A stretch of DNA of 64,000 nt from Roseibaca calidilacus (GTDB lineage: Bacteria > Pseudomonadota > Alphaproteobacteria > Rhodobacterales > Rhodobacteraceae), in contig NZ_FBYC01000004.1 in assembly GCF_001517585.1 (NCBI RefSeq), positions 1,178,001 to 1,242,000 on the forward strand, in the 5' to 3' direction. Shown here piece by piece: positions 1 through 7,712 of this stretch (its first letter is position 1; every line of letters starts with the position of its first letter). The position numbers and the translations under genes were made by a program. The notes below the pieces were generated by a model, which made no database searches, was not told the origin of the DNA, and was given only the letters and a program-made list of their open reading frames with translations.

Positions 1-1
1 C

Positions 2-85
2 TTTGCCCGGGCGCGGTTCGGCCATTCCGACATGGGCGCCAACCGCGAACGACTGGAGCGCTGGATCGCCGCGCTGGCCCCATAG
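2..85 (+). CDS. C-terminal end of an unidentified protein (5' truncated by window)
   Basis: An open frame enters from the left edge and stops at TAG 83-85. It gives about 27 residues including HSDMGANRERLERWIAAL, a helical, charged C-terminus. The gene converges on the Lrp regulator, whose stop codon lies only 9 bases further on. Too little is present to assign a family; that it is coding is inferred from the plausible codon use and its neat fit against the neighbouring stop. Confidence 0.5.
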   Translation, partial: FARARFGHSDMGANRERLERWIAALAP

Positions 86-94
86 GCCAAGCGC

Positions 95-571
95 TCAGGC
101 CTTCATCTGTTCGGGTGGAATTTCGGTGGTGAACTTGATTTCTTCCATCGACAACAGCGCGGTAACATTGAAAATACTGACATCCGCGATCAGCGATTGG
201 TAAAATCGGTCATAAGCGCGCGCATTGGCGACCTTCACCTTCAGGATATAGTCGATATCACCCGCCAGCCGGTGCGCTTCCATCACCTCGGGCCGGGCGC
301 GCACGGCATCCAAAAACGCGGCTTGCCACGCGGCTTCGTGCGAGGCGGTGCGCACCAGCACGAAGAAACAAGCTTCCAGCCCCAGCGCATATTCATCCAG
401 CAACACGGTATAATGCCGGATAACCCCCGCCGCGCGCAGTTTGCGGATTCGGTTCCAAACCGGCGTCTTGCTGGACCCGGTCTTGCGTGCAATCTCGTCC
501 AGCGACTGGCTGGCATCGCGTTGCAACTCCGCCAAGATGCGGCGGTCCAGATCGTCCAGATCTCCGGACAT
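95..571 (-). CDS. Lrp/AsnC family transcriptional regulator
   Basis: A 158-residue protein of standard Lrp/AsnC length. Residues 5-50 form the N-terminal winged helix-turn-helix (LDDLDRRIL, then SLDEIARKTGSSKTPVWNRI), and residues 65-145 form the RAM effector-binding domain with the typical AGDIDYIL stretch near 103-110. The start chosen is the ATG at 571 because AGGAG sits 8-9 bases upstream and the family normally begins just before LDxLDRRIL; a longer in-frame start at 709 would add 46 residues without family support. It is divergent from fpr, and a long dyad lies 26 bases upstream of its start codon, which suggests autoregulation. The amino-acid ligand cannot be read from sequence. Confidence 0.93.
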   Translation of the reverse strand: MSGDLDDLDRRILAELQRDASQSLDEIARKTGSSKTPVWNRIRKLRAAGVIRHYTVLLDEYALGLEACFFVLVRTASHEAAWQAAFLDAVRARPEVMEAHRLAGDIDYILKVKVANARAYDRFYQSLIADVSIFNVTALLSMEEIKFTTEIPPEQMKA

Positions 572-596
572 GGCCCTCTCCTTCGGTAATTCGCTA

Positions 597-648
597 GAAA
601 AATATTCCACCTTGCCCGGAATGAAAAGGGCAATATGGAACATTTTTC
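597..648. promoter_or_regulatory. 52-bp imperfect dyad in the lrp-fpr divergent promoter region
   Basis: Bases 597-617 and 628-648 are inverted repeats matching at 18 of 21 positions, centred near 622. The outer arms read GAAAAATATTCC and GGAACATTTTTC, the inner arms TTGCCC and GGGCAA. Such a long AT-flanked dyad directly upstream of an Lrp-family gene is a good candidate for a multimeric Lrp operator. Binding is inferred, not shown. Confidence 0.6.
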
Positions 649-684
649 CAGCCACTTGCGCGCAGCCGTTCTTATCGTGCGCCA

Positions 685-714
685 AAGCCTTGATCTTGAC
701 CTGTATCAAGGCTT
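685..714. promoter_or_regulatory. FNR/FnrL-type box inside a 10-bp inverted repeat upstream of fpr
   Basis: Bases 696-709 read TTGACCTGTATCAA, which fits the FNR/FnrL pattern TTGAY-N4-RTCAA. The same stretch lies within a perfect inverted repeat AAGCCTTGAT-N10-ATCAAGGCTT (685-714). It ends 62 bases before the fpr start codon. Oxygen-responsive control of fpr is an inference from the motif. Confidence 0.5.
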
Positions 715-776
715 AGTCACGCGCAAACGCCGTATCACCGCCACAAGTTTGACCGCACCCCAAGAGAGTTGCCGCC

Positions 777-1583
777 ATGACCGACCAGACCCCCGTTGCC
801 AAGGCAACCCCTACCCTGCCCGATGCGCAAACCGTCACCTCGGTCACGCATTATACCGACCGGCTGTTCGCGTTTCGCTGCACCCGTCCGCAAAGCCTGC
901 GGTTCCGCTCGGGCGAATTCGTGATGATCGGGCTTCTGGGCGACAATGGCAAACCGCTGCTGCGCGCCTATTCCATCGCCTCGCCCTCATGGGACGAAGA
1001 GTTGGAATTCTACTCCATCAAGGTGCCTGATGGTCCGCTGACCTCGCGGCTGCAACATATTCAGCCGGGCGATCCGATCATACTGCGCCCCAAACCTGTC
1101 GGCACGCTGGTCATCGACGCGCTGTTGCCCGGAAAGCGGCTGTGGATGCTGGCCACGGGTACGGGCATCGCGCCCTTTGCCTCGCTCTTGCGCGATCCCG
1201 AAACATGGGAAAAATTCGAGCAGGTCATCGTCATGCATACCTGCCGCGAGGCGGCAGAGCTAACCTATGGCCGCACCCTTGTTGAGGCCCTGCCCAATGA
1301 TCCGCTGATTGGCGAGCTGGTCGCGGACAAGCTGCTTTACTACCCCACCACCACGCGCGAGCCGAGCGCGCAGATGGGCCGCATTACCGACAATATGGCC
1401 TCTGGCAAAGTCTTTGCCGATCTGGGCATCCCGCCGCTGGACCCAAGCATTGACCGCGCCATGGTCTGCGGCTCTCTGGCCTTCAATCTGGATATCAAGA
1501 AGGTGCTTGAAGCTGCGGGCCTGTCCGAAGGTGCCAATAGCGCGCCTGCGGAATATGTCGTCGAAAAGGCGTTCGTGGACTAG
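777..1583 (+). CDS. fpr: ferredoxin/flavodoxin-NADP(+) reductase
   Basis: A 268-residue FAD enzyme that exchanges electrons between NADP(H) and ferredoxin or flavodoxin in the cytoplasm. Residues 20-110 form the FAD-binding barrel with the RAYS motif at 63-66, which contacts the flavin. Residues 120-260 form the NADP domain with ATGTGIAPF at 126-134 and a VCGS motif near 234. The C-terminus ends EKAFVD, like other bacterial (subclass I) FPRs. Its length is normal. An Lrp gene is divergent upstream, and an FNR-type box and a long dyad lie between them, so control by redox and an Lrp protein is possible. The stop codon TAG is also the first three bases of a palindromic repeat. Confidence 0.95.
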   Translation: MTDQTPVAKATPTLPDAQTVTSVTHYTDRLFAFRCTRPQSLRFRSGEFVMIGLLGDNGKPLLRAYSIASPSWDEELEFYSIKVPDGPLTSRLQHIQPGDPIILRPKPVGTLVIDALLPGKRLWMLATGTGIAPFASLLRDPETWEKFEQVIVMHTCREAAELTYGRTLVEALPNDPLIGELVADKLLYYPTTTREPSAQMGRITDNMASGKVFADLGIPPLDPSIDRAMVCGSLAFNLDIKKVLEAAGLSEGANSAPAEYVVEKAFVD

Positions 1584-1685
1584 AGCACGTCGCGCAAAAG
1601 TGGTTCCCGGTTTTGCGCAAAATGACGTGCGACCATAAAAGGTTAGAGTGGGGCGCGTGAATGCGAATGAGCGCGACGCGCTCTA
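1581..1685. repeat. palindromic intergenic repeat element with terminal inverted repeats
   Basis: The element is bounded by 14-bp inverted ends, TAGAGCACGTCGCG (1581-1594) and CGCGACGCGCTCTA (1672-1685), matching at 13 of 14 positions. Inside is a perfect 8-bp hairpin GCGCAAAA (1592-1599)/TTTTGCGC (1611-1618). The core resembles the dispersed CGCGCAAAAGTG...GGTTTTGCG repeats found between genes in Rhizobiales and Rhodobacterales; that similarity is from memory and not from a search. The left end overlaps the fpr stop codon, so the element abuts or supplies the gene's terminus. Confidence 0.7.
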
Positions 1686-1735
1686 ATACGCGCCAGACTT
1701 CATACTGGCCGGGTCGCTTGCGCCAACTCGCCCAA

Positions 1736-1799
1736 TTCATCCTTGCAAAAATATCCCGGGGGAGTCGCGCGTGAACCGCGCGACGGGGGCAGCGCCCCC
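1736..1799 (-). repeat. 3'-end motif copy A: two GC hairpins followed by ATATTTTTGCAAGGATGAA
   Basis: On the minus strand, two perfect hairpins, GGGGGC/GCCCCC (1785-1799) and GTCGCGCG/CGCGCGAC (1764-1784), are followed by a 21-base motif (1736-1756) containing ATATTTTTGCAAGGATGAA. The 21-base motif is identical to copy B at 17872-17892 and similar to copy C at 13911-13930. It lies downstream of the IlvD/Edd gene in the same orientation. Confidence 0.6.
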
Positions 1800-1803
1800 A
1801 TGG

Positions 1804-1848
1804 GACACCGGCCATGACACCGGCCATGACATGGAGGCATGGCCGGTG
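1804..1848 (-). terminator. hairpin just after the dehydratase stop codon, with 12-bp direct repeat
   Basis: CACCGGCCAT (1818-1827) and ATGGCCGGTG (1839-1848) form a perfect 10-bp stem three bases beyond the stop codon on the minus strand. The arm GACACCGGCCAT is directly repeated (1804-1815 and 1816-1827), so alternative pairings exist. There is no U-tract, so intrinsic termination is uncertain. Confidence 0.35.
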
Positions 1849-1851
1849 CGG

Positions 1852-3702
1852 TCAGGTGCGGAACCTGTTTTGGGGCCGGAACCCCGTATCGACCGCCTCA
1901 CGCGGGTCACGCACCCAGACCGTCCGGTTCGGGTGCAGCCCCGCACCGCGCACTGCCGGAACGGCCATGTGCCGCGCGCGCTGCAACAATCGGCTTTCGG
2001 CGGCGGGCAGGCTTGGATGAAAGCCGCCGTTATCGGCCACGGCCTTGTTCCAAGCGGCCTTGCGCGCCGCCGCAACCGCCGGATCGTTCAGCGGCGTGCA
2101 ATTGATCTCGTTGGTGTTCAGATCCACAAGGATCTCGTCGCCATCCTCAACCAGCGCGATCGGCCCGCCAAGCGCGGCTTCGGGCCCGACATGGCCTATG
2201 ACCAAGCCGATCGACCCGCCGGAAAAGCGCGCATCAGTCATCAGCGCCACAACGATCCCGCGTTCGCGGCATAGCGCCGTGATGCGGGCGGTGGGGTCCA
2301 GCATCTCCGGCATGCCCGGCGCGCCGCTTGGTCCTTCATACCGCACGATGATCATGTCGTTATCTTCAAAGGCCTCTGGCGTCTGGTCGAGCATGTCCAA
2401 AAGCGCCTGCTGCCCGTCAAACACGCGCGCTTTGCCCTTGAACAGGTTGTTTTCCAGCCCGCCTTCGACCCCGGCCAGTTTCAGAATGGCCGAGAATTCG
2501 GGCGATAGGTTCCCGCCCAGCATTCGCAGGCCACCGGTCGGTTTGTAGGGGGCGGCGACCGGGTAGATCACCTCGCCATCCGCAGGCTTGGCCCCAAGGC
2601 GCGAGACCTGCTCTGCCAATGTCTCGCCCGTGCAGGTCAGCGCATCGCCATTCAGCAAACCGGCATCCAGCAATTCGCGCACGATCACCTGCACACCGCC
2701 GACATTGTCGATATCCACCATGGAATAGGTGCCATAGGGGCGTGCATTCGTCACGACAGGGACAACATGCTGCGAAAGATGGTTGAACTCTTCGGGCGTG
2801 ATGATGTCCTTCCAGTAATCGGCAAACCCTGCCGCGCGCGCAATCTCTGGCGCGTGCAGCAGCGCGTTTGTCGACCCGCCAATGGCCATGGCCACAATGG
2901 TCGCATTGCGTAGGGAATCGCGCCCGACAATATCGCGGGGCTTCAGCCCGGTTTCGATCATCCGGGCCAGCAGGGTCACCAGCTCTTGCGGGAATTCGGT
3001 CAGGCGGCGCGGGTCATCCGATGGGGGGGCAACCATGTGCAGCGGTTGCATGCCCAGCACGCCGATAAAGGTCTGCATGGTGTTATAGGTGAACATGCCC
3101 CCGCAACTGCCAAAGCCCGGGCAGGCATGGCAGGCAATATGGTGGCGATACTCCGGGTCCGGATGCCCGGCAACCTGAAAGGCGCTGACGATGTCCAGCT
3201 TTTCGCCCGTCTTGGGGTCGGTGCCGGGGCGGATTGGACCATCCGACATGATGATGGCGGGCAGATTATGTTCCAGCATGGCGGCAAGCGTGCCGACCGG
3301 GGGTTTGTCACAAGCCACCACTGCAATGGTGCCCGCCAGACCGGTCGCGCTTAGATGTTCGCACAGCGCATCCTGCGTCACCTCGCGCCCAATCAGCGAA
3401 TAGCGCATCTCTGGCGTGCCGTTGCGCATACCGTCAGAGGTTGCGATGGTGAATTCCGGTTGCACCAGTCGAAAGCGGAATTGGCCGGGGCCGGTCCCGA
3501 TCCGCGCTTTCAGGGCTTGATGGATAGCCTCGACCTTTTCGGCAACGCCAAGATAGCACTGGCTGTCACCTTTCGTGCCAACCACACCCACTGACGGGTC
3601 ATGAATCAACTCTGGGTCCGTGCCAAGCGCGCGGGCAAGCCCGATGGTTTGGGTGGAACGGCCGGGGTGGCGGTCAATCAGAACTGCTTTTCGATCGGTC
3701 AA
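1852..3702 (-). CDS. IlvD/Edd family dehydratase (dihydroxy-acid or sugar-acid dehydratase)
   Basis: A 616-residue Fe-S dehydratase that removes water from a 2,3-dihydroxy acid. The three expected cluster cysteines are visible: C49 in GDSQC, C131 in the CDK motif and C200 in GFGSCGGMFTYNTM. The C-terminal half carries GGNLSPE and DARFSGGSIGLVIGH, hallmarks of the family. The start is uncertain: TTG at 3702, with AAAGAG 6 bases upstream, gives the natural TDRKAV N-terminus, while GTG at 3732 adds ten residues and lacks a ribosome site. It lies 241 bases downstream of a GntP-type permease on the same strand, so a sugar-acid (gluconate-like) substrate is as plausible as the branched-chain pathway intermediate. 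The sequence does not settle this, so no symbol is given. Confidence 0.85.
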   Translation of the reverse strand: MTDRKAVLIDRHPGRSTQTIGLARALGTDPELIHDPSVGVVGTKGDSQCYLGVAEKVEAIHQALKARIGTGPGQFRFRLVQPEFTIATSDGMRNGTPEMRYSLIGREVTQDALCEHLSATGLAGTIAVVACDKPPVGTLAAMLEHNLPAIIMSDGPIRPGTDPKTGEKLDIVSAFQVAGHPDPEYRHHIACHACPGFGSCGGMFTYNTMQTFIGVLGMQPLHMVAPPSDDPRRLTEFPQELVTLLARMIETGLKPRDIVGRDSLRNATIVAMAIGGSTNALLHAPEIARAAGFADYWKDIITPEEFNHLSQHVVPVVTNARPYGTYSMVDIDNVGGVQVIVRELLDAGLLNGDALTCTGETLAEQVSRLGAKPADGEVIYPVAAPYKPTGGLRMLGGNLSPEFSAILKLAGVEGGLENNLFKGKARVFDGQQALLDMLDQTPEAFEDNDMIIVRYEGPSGAPGMPEMLDPTARITALCRERGIVVALMTDARFSGGSIGLVIGHVGPEAALGGPIALVEDGDEILVDLNTNEINCTPLNDPAVAAARKAAWNKAVADNGGFHPSLPAAESRLLQRARHMAVPAVRGAGLHPNRTVWVRDPREAVDTGFRPQNRFRT

Positions 3703-3943
3703 TGTGAACTCTTTCGGATTGCGGTGGCACACAGCACGCGATGCCAGAAGGCCCGTTGCCAGCCGAACCTAGCCAGTCGAAATGCATCTGGCCAGTGCCA
3801 CTGTGGCGTTTTGCACAGCCGTGGCTGCAAAATCACCAGCCCGATGTGGCATAGGCCCGCCAAGAGCGTGCCGGCTTGAGCCATCCCGAGTGTGCCGAAT
3901 GACAAAACGAATACCTAGCGTAGATGACCAGACCTTGTGCAGA

Positions 3944-5302
3944 TCAAAAACTGCCAAACCCCAGACCCAGCGCAATGATTAGGATGCAGGCGATCGTGGG
4001 CACCAGCACCGCCACCACAAAGATATCCCCATAGGCCTGCTTATGGGTCATGCCGCAGATCCCCAGAAGTGTGATGACTGCGCCATTGTGCGGCAGCGTA
4101 TCTAGGCCGCCGGTTGCAACGGCGACAACGCGGTGCAGCAGCGCCGGATCCACCCCCTGAACCGATGCCTGCGCCATTAGCGACGGACCCAACACGTCCA
4201 GCGCGATCGACATGCCCCCCGAGGCAGACCCGGTAATGCCCGCCAAAGCGCTTGATGACACCGCTGCCGAGATCAGGACATTTCCGCCCGACAGCGCGTC
4301 CAGACTTTCCCGCAACACCTCGAAACCCGGCAAAGATGCGATCACCGCGCCAAAGCCCACAAGGCTGGCGGTATTGAACAAAGGCAGCAAGGCAGATTCC
4401 GCGCCGGTGTTCAGCACCTGCATCATCCCGGACGGACGAGAGAGGATAAGCGCCAAGGCCAGCGCGACGCCAAGCGCCGTGACCACCGACCACAGCCCCC
4501 GGACCCGCGACAGTTCGGTCATGCCATATGCCGGATCGGCCAGATATCCGGTGTCCAAGGCGGGCAGCACGACATTGCCCATCAGCAATGTGACCACCCC
4601 AACCGAAAGGATCGGCACCAGTGCCACCCATAGCGGAAGGGACGGCGCATCTGGTGCGGTGTCGGGCGCATCGGGTGGCGCGTCATCGGCAAGTGTCCGC
4701 ACGCGGAATTGCAGCCAGACCAGCCCAAGGGCCAGCATCAAGCCGCCCGCGATCAACCCCAGCCCCGGGGCTGCAAAGGCTGTCGTGCCAAAGCTAGCCA
4801 TCGGGATCGCATTCTGAATTGATGGTGTGCCGGGCAAGGCCGTCATGGTAAAGGTAAATGCGCCCAAAGCGATAGCCGCCGGGATCAACCGCGCCGGCAG
4901 TCCGGTCTGCGCGAATAAGGCGCGCGCCAACGGCCATGCGGCAAAGGCCACCACGAAAAGCGACACCCCGCCATAGGTCAGCAAGGCGCAACTCAGCACC
5001 ACCGCGACGATGGCGTTTTGCGGTCCCAGCCTTATCACAATAGCAGTGGCCAGACGCGCGGCCGCGCCGGACGCTTCCATCACCTTGCCAAACAGCGCGC
5101 CCAGCAAAAACAGCGGAAAGAAGGCCACGACAAAGTCGCCCGCCGCCTGCATAAAGACCTGCGTATACCCGGCAAGAACCGGCATTCCCGACGCCAGCGC
5201 GGCTAGCATGGCCAGAACCGGCGCAAGCACCAGAACGGACATGCCGCGCCACGCACCTGCAATCAAGATCGCCAAGGCGAGAAGGATCAGGAAAATGCTC
5301 AT
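3944..5302 (-). CDS. GntP family permease
   Basis: A 452-residue integral membrane protein with about 12 hydrophobic segments from residue 3 to the end, similar in layout to GntP-type gluconate/organic-acid:H+ symporters. The glycine-rich ITGSASGGMSIALD stretch and the TGGLDTLPHNGAVITLL segment near residues 400-415 match the family. The ATG at 5302 follows AGGAG by 8-9 bases; an upstream in-frame ATG at 5389 would add a non-hydrophobic 29-residue extension and is rejected. The IlvD/Edd dehydratase follows on the same strand, consistent with uptake and dehydration of a hydroxy acid. Substrate unknown. Confidence 0.85.
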   Translation of the reverse strand: MSIFLILLALAILIAGAWRGMSVLVLAPVLAMLAALASGMPVLAGYTQVFMQAAGDFVVAFFPLFLLGALFGKVMEASGAAARLATAIVIRLGPQNAIVAVVLSCALLTYGGVSLFVVAFAAWPLARALFAQTGLPARLIPAAIALGAFTFTMTALPGTPSIQNAIPMASFGTTAFAAPGLGLIAGGLMLALGLVWLQFRVRTLADDAPPDAPDTAPDAPSLPLWVALVPILSVGVVTLLMGNVVLPALDTGYLADPAYGMTELSRVRGLWSVVTALGVALALALILSRPSGMMQVLNTGAESALLPLFNTASLVGFGAVIASLPGFEVLRESLDALSGGNVLISAAVSSSALAGITGSASGGMSIALDVLGPSLMAQASVQGVDPALLHRVVAVATGGLDTLPHNGAVITLLGICGMTHKQAYGDIFVVAVLVPTIACILIIALGLGFGSF

Positions 5303-5723
5303 CAGGTCGCTCCTGCTGCGCCGCAGCATATACCAACAGCTCGGCATATGCGAGAGGGCTGTGAGAACCGCGTGCCGCCGTGGCTGCAATATTTATTGCC
5401 ACGGTGCTAGACCCGTGCCGCTCGCCCGTCGGTGGATCAGGCCGCGCCAAACGGCACCCGCAGCAAAGGTCGCAAGGCGCCACACCCCGGTCATGCACAC
5501 GCGGCGCGGGAATTTTGCAAATGGGCGAAGGGCTTGTCTAAGAAGATGGCAGTTTCACGCTGCCACGGCACAAAGTGGGGTCTGGAAGCTGATGACACGG
5601 ACTGAACCGGGATAGGCCGCGCCCATTCGGGGCATATCATCTGGCAGCGATCCCGCGATTAAACCGGCATAAACACCAATGCAAGCGTTGCACATGAGAT
5701 GGTTTTTTTGGGGTTCTGAAATA
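5303..5723. other. gene-free stretch between gntP-like gene and tRNA-Pro
   Basis: These 421 bases contain no frame with a ribosome site and family-like protein on either strand. They hold the upstream region of the GntP gene on the minus strand and the region downstream of tRNA-Pro. I see only a short weak dyad (CACGG/CCGTG near 5400-5417) and no convincing promoter or RNA gene. Confidence 0.4.
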
Positions 5724-5800
5724 TGGTCGGAGTGAGAGGATTCGAACCTCCGGCCCCTGCCTCCCGAAGACAGTGCTCTACCAGGCTGAGCTACACTCCG
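5724..5800 (-). tRNA. tRNA-Pro (anticodon CGG)
   Basis: Read on the minus strand, the 77-nt sequence runs from CGGAGTG to CACTCCGACCA with the acceptor stem fully paired and the CCA end encoded. The T-arm has GGTTCGAATCC, and the anticodon stem CTGTC/GGCAG frames the loop TTCGGGA, giving anticodon CGG. The D-arm has AGCTCAGCCTGGTAGAGC. Confidence 0.96.
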
Positions 5801-5812
5801 ACCGTGCCGCGG

Positions 5813-5841
5813 CGTATACGACCGCGCGCCCGGCTTGGCAA
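5813..5841 (-). promoter_or_regulatory. sigma70-type promoter for tRNA-Pro
   Basis: On the minus strand, TTGCCA (5841-5836), a 17-base spacer and TATACG (5818-5813) lie just upstream of the tRNA 5' end at 5800. Position and spacing fit a housekeeping promoter. Confidence 0.55.
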
Positions 5842-5900
5842 GGGGGCAGCGCGCAAGAAGTTCTTTTCAAGGCAGGGGAATTTGCCTATGGCTCGGGGCC

Positions 5901-7085
5901 ATGACAAAACCCAGTTCCCTCCCGCTTATCACCACGACCGACGCGCTTGCCGCCTTTTGTGCGCAAGCAGCAGAGGCGCCCTATGTCACCATAGACACCG
6001 AATTCCTGCGCGAGCGCACCTATTACGCCAAGCTTTGCGTGTTGCAGATGGCGCTGCCGGGCCCCGATGGTCCGACCACAGGTCCGGCCGTGCTGGTGGA
6101 CACCTTGGCAGAGGGGCTGGACCTTGCGCCCTTCTATGCGCTCTTGCGGGATGAACGTGTCGTCAAGGTGTTGCACGCCGCACGGCAAGATCTGGAAATC
6201 TTCTGCATTGAGGGCGACACGCTGCCACGACCGCTGTTTGACACGCAGGTGGCCGCAATGGTCTGCGGCTTCGGCGATCAGGTCGGCTACGAGACCCTTG
6301 CTCGCAAGCTGGCCCGCGCGAATATCGACAAATCCTCGCGCTTCACCGATTGGTCGCGCCGCCCGCTATCGGATGCGCAGGCGACCTACGCGCTGGCCGA
6401 TGTGACGCATTTGCGGGTGATCTATGAAAAGCTGGAGGCCATGTTGCAAGAAACCGCGCGCGCGCCATGGCTGGACGAGGAAATCGCCACGCTGATGGAC
6501 CCCGAAACCTATATCATCCGCCCGGAAGATGCTTGGAAACGGGTCAAGACCCGCAACGATTCGGGCAAGTTTCTGGCCATCCTGCGCGAGTTGGCGGCCT
6601 TTCGCGAAAGCTATGCCCAAACCCGGAACATTCCGCGCGGTCGCGTGTTCAAGGATGACGCGCTGTTGGAACTGGCCGCGCTAAAGCCCCGCAACGCCGA
6701 CGACCTTGGCCGCACCCGGCTTTTGCTGCGCGAGGCGCGGCGCGGCGACATTGCCGATGGCATTCTGGCCGCCGTTGCGCGCGGGCTGGATTGCCCTCCG
6801 GAAAACCACCCCAAACCGGGCAAGACGCGCGATAATCTTCAGGTCAACCCGGCGCTGGCGGATTTGCTGCGCGTGCTTTTGAAGGCGAAATCCGACAATG
6901 AAGGGGTGGCGGCCAAATTGATCGCCTCTAGCACCGATCTGGACGAGATCGCGGCGGGGCTGCGCGATGCGCCTGCGCTGCGCGGCTGGCGCGCCGATGT
7001 GTTCGGAAAGGATGCGTTGCGCCTGTGTTCGGGCGAAATCGCACTCGCGCTCAAGGGCGAGCAGGTCGAAGTCATCGCGCTATAG
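5901..7085 (+). CDS. rnd: ribonuclease D
   Basis: A 394-residue 3'-5' exoribonuclease that trims tRNA precursors. The DEDDy catalytic domain spans residues 25-200: D32 and E34 in TIDTEFLRERTYY, the second aspartate in HAARQDLEIF, and the YALADVTHL motif with the final aspartate. A HRDC domain follows at about residues 210-290 (FLAILRELAAFRE). Start at ATG 5901 matches the family N-terminus; the in-frame ATG at 5835 adds basic residues without support. It lies head-to-head with tRNA-Pro. Confidence 0.93.
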   Translation: MTKPSSLPLITTTDALAAFCAQAAEAPYVTIDTEFLRERTYYAKLCVLQMALPGPDGPTTGPAVLVDTLAEGLDLAPFYALLRDERVVKVLHAARQDLEIFCIEGDTLPRPLFDTQVAAMVCGFGDQVGYETLARKLARANIDKSSRFTDWSRRPLSDAQATYALADVTHLRVIYEKLEAMLQETARAPWLDEEIATLMDPETYIIRPEDAWKRVKTRNDSGKFLAILRELAAFRESYAQTRNIPRGRVFKDDALLELAALKPRNADDLGRTRLLLREARRGDIADGILAAVARGLDCPPENHPKPGKTRDNLQVNPALADLLRVLLKAKSDNEGVAAKLIASSTDLDEIAAGLRDAPALRGWRADVFGKDALRLCSGEIALALKGEQVEVIAL

Positions 7086-7111
7086 CCTGCGCCCGGCGTG
7101 CGCCGACGCGG

Positions 7112-7579
7112 TTAGCGGCGCACGCTCAGCGCGTTTTGTGCGCCGCGCACCACGATCCGCTGCACGCCAGCAAGCTCTGCATTCGACAGCTTCACCCCGG
7201 CGCTGACGCTGCGCGACGGTTCTGGCCCCGTGCCCGTCTGCGTGCGCGGCCCGGCCAACACGAATTCGAAAATCAGCGCGCCTTCGACCGGGCGCGTGTC
7301 ATTGACCGGGCGCAGTTCGACATCCCACCAGCCTTGGGTTTCGGTCACGCCGCTGGCGCGGATGATCGCGCCTTCGGGCGTGCGCAGGGCTTCCAATTCG
7401 CGCACAACCGGAACAAGTGCGCGGCGGTCAATCTCTGTTGCCCACCCGCCAGCGGGCGCAATGGTTTCTTCTGAATCGCTGCCAAACCACGTCATCGGGT
7501 TCAGGCGCGACCAGCCGCCAGACCCGCAGGCCCCAAGCGCAAGCACAAGGACAAGAGCGGCAAGTGCGGGCTTTTGCAT
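7112..7579 (-). CDS. conserved alphaproteobacterial lipoprotein of unknown function
   Basis: A 155-residue protein with an N-terminal lipoprotein signal, LALGAC, so Cys18 would be lipidated. The mature part begins with a Gly/Ser-rich segment followed by WSRLNPMTWF and a compact beta-rich region (VRELEALRTPEGAIIRA, WWDVELRPV, LIFEFVLAGP). No enzyme motif is visible. It is convergent with rnd (26 bases apart) and divergent from sufE. I do not recognise a function. Confidence 0.8.
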   Translation of the reverse strand: MQKPALAALVLVLALGACGSGGWSRLNPMTWFGSDSEETIAPAGGWATEIDRRALVPVVRELEALRTPEGAIIRASGVTETQGWWDVELRPVNDTRPVEGALIFEFVLAGPRTQTGTGPEPSRSVSAGVKLSNAELAGVQRIVVRGAQNALSVRR

Positions 7580-7712
7580 CGAAACGGTCCTTATCTGGCA
7601 CGGCGTTGCTTCGGGTTAGCGCATATGTGCCCGGTTGAAAAGTGTTCTCGCAGGCTGGACCTTGTTGCGGGGGCGCTTTACCTGTGTGTCAATCGTGCAA
7701 AAGGGGAAGACC

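Noticed and set aside
1824-3732. Dehydratase named ilvD outright
   Set aside because: The gene context (GntP permease, no ilv genes) and family breadth do not justify choosing dihydroxy-acid over sugar-acid substrates.
4041-4631. Alternative minus-strand frame inside the GntP gene
   Set aside because: Wrong frame of a clear membrane protein, Gly/Arg-rich shadow with no start signal.
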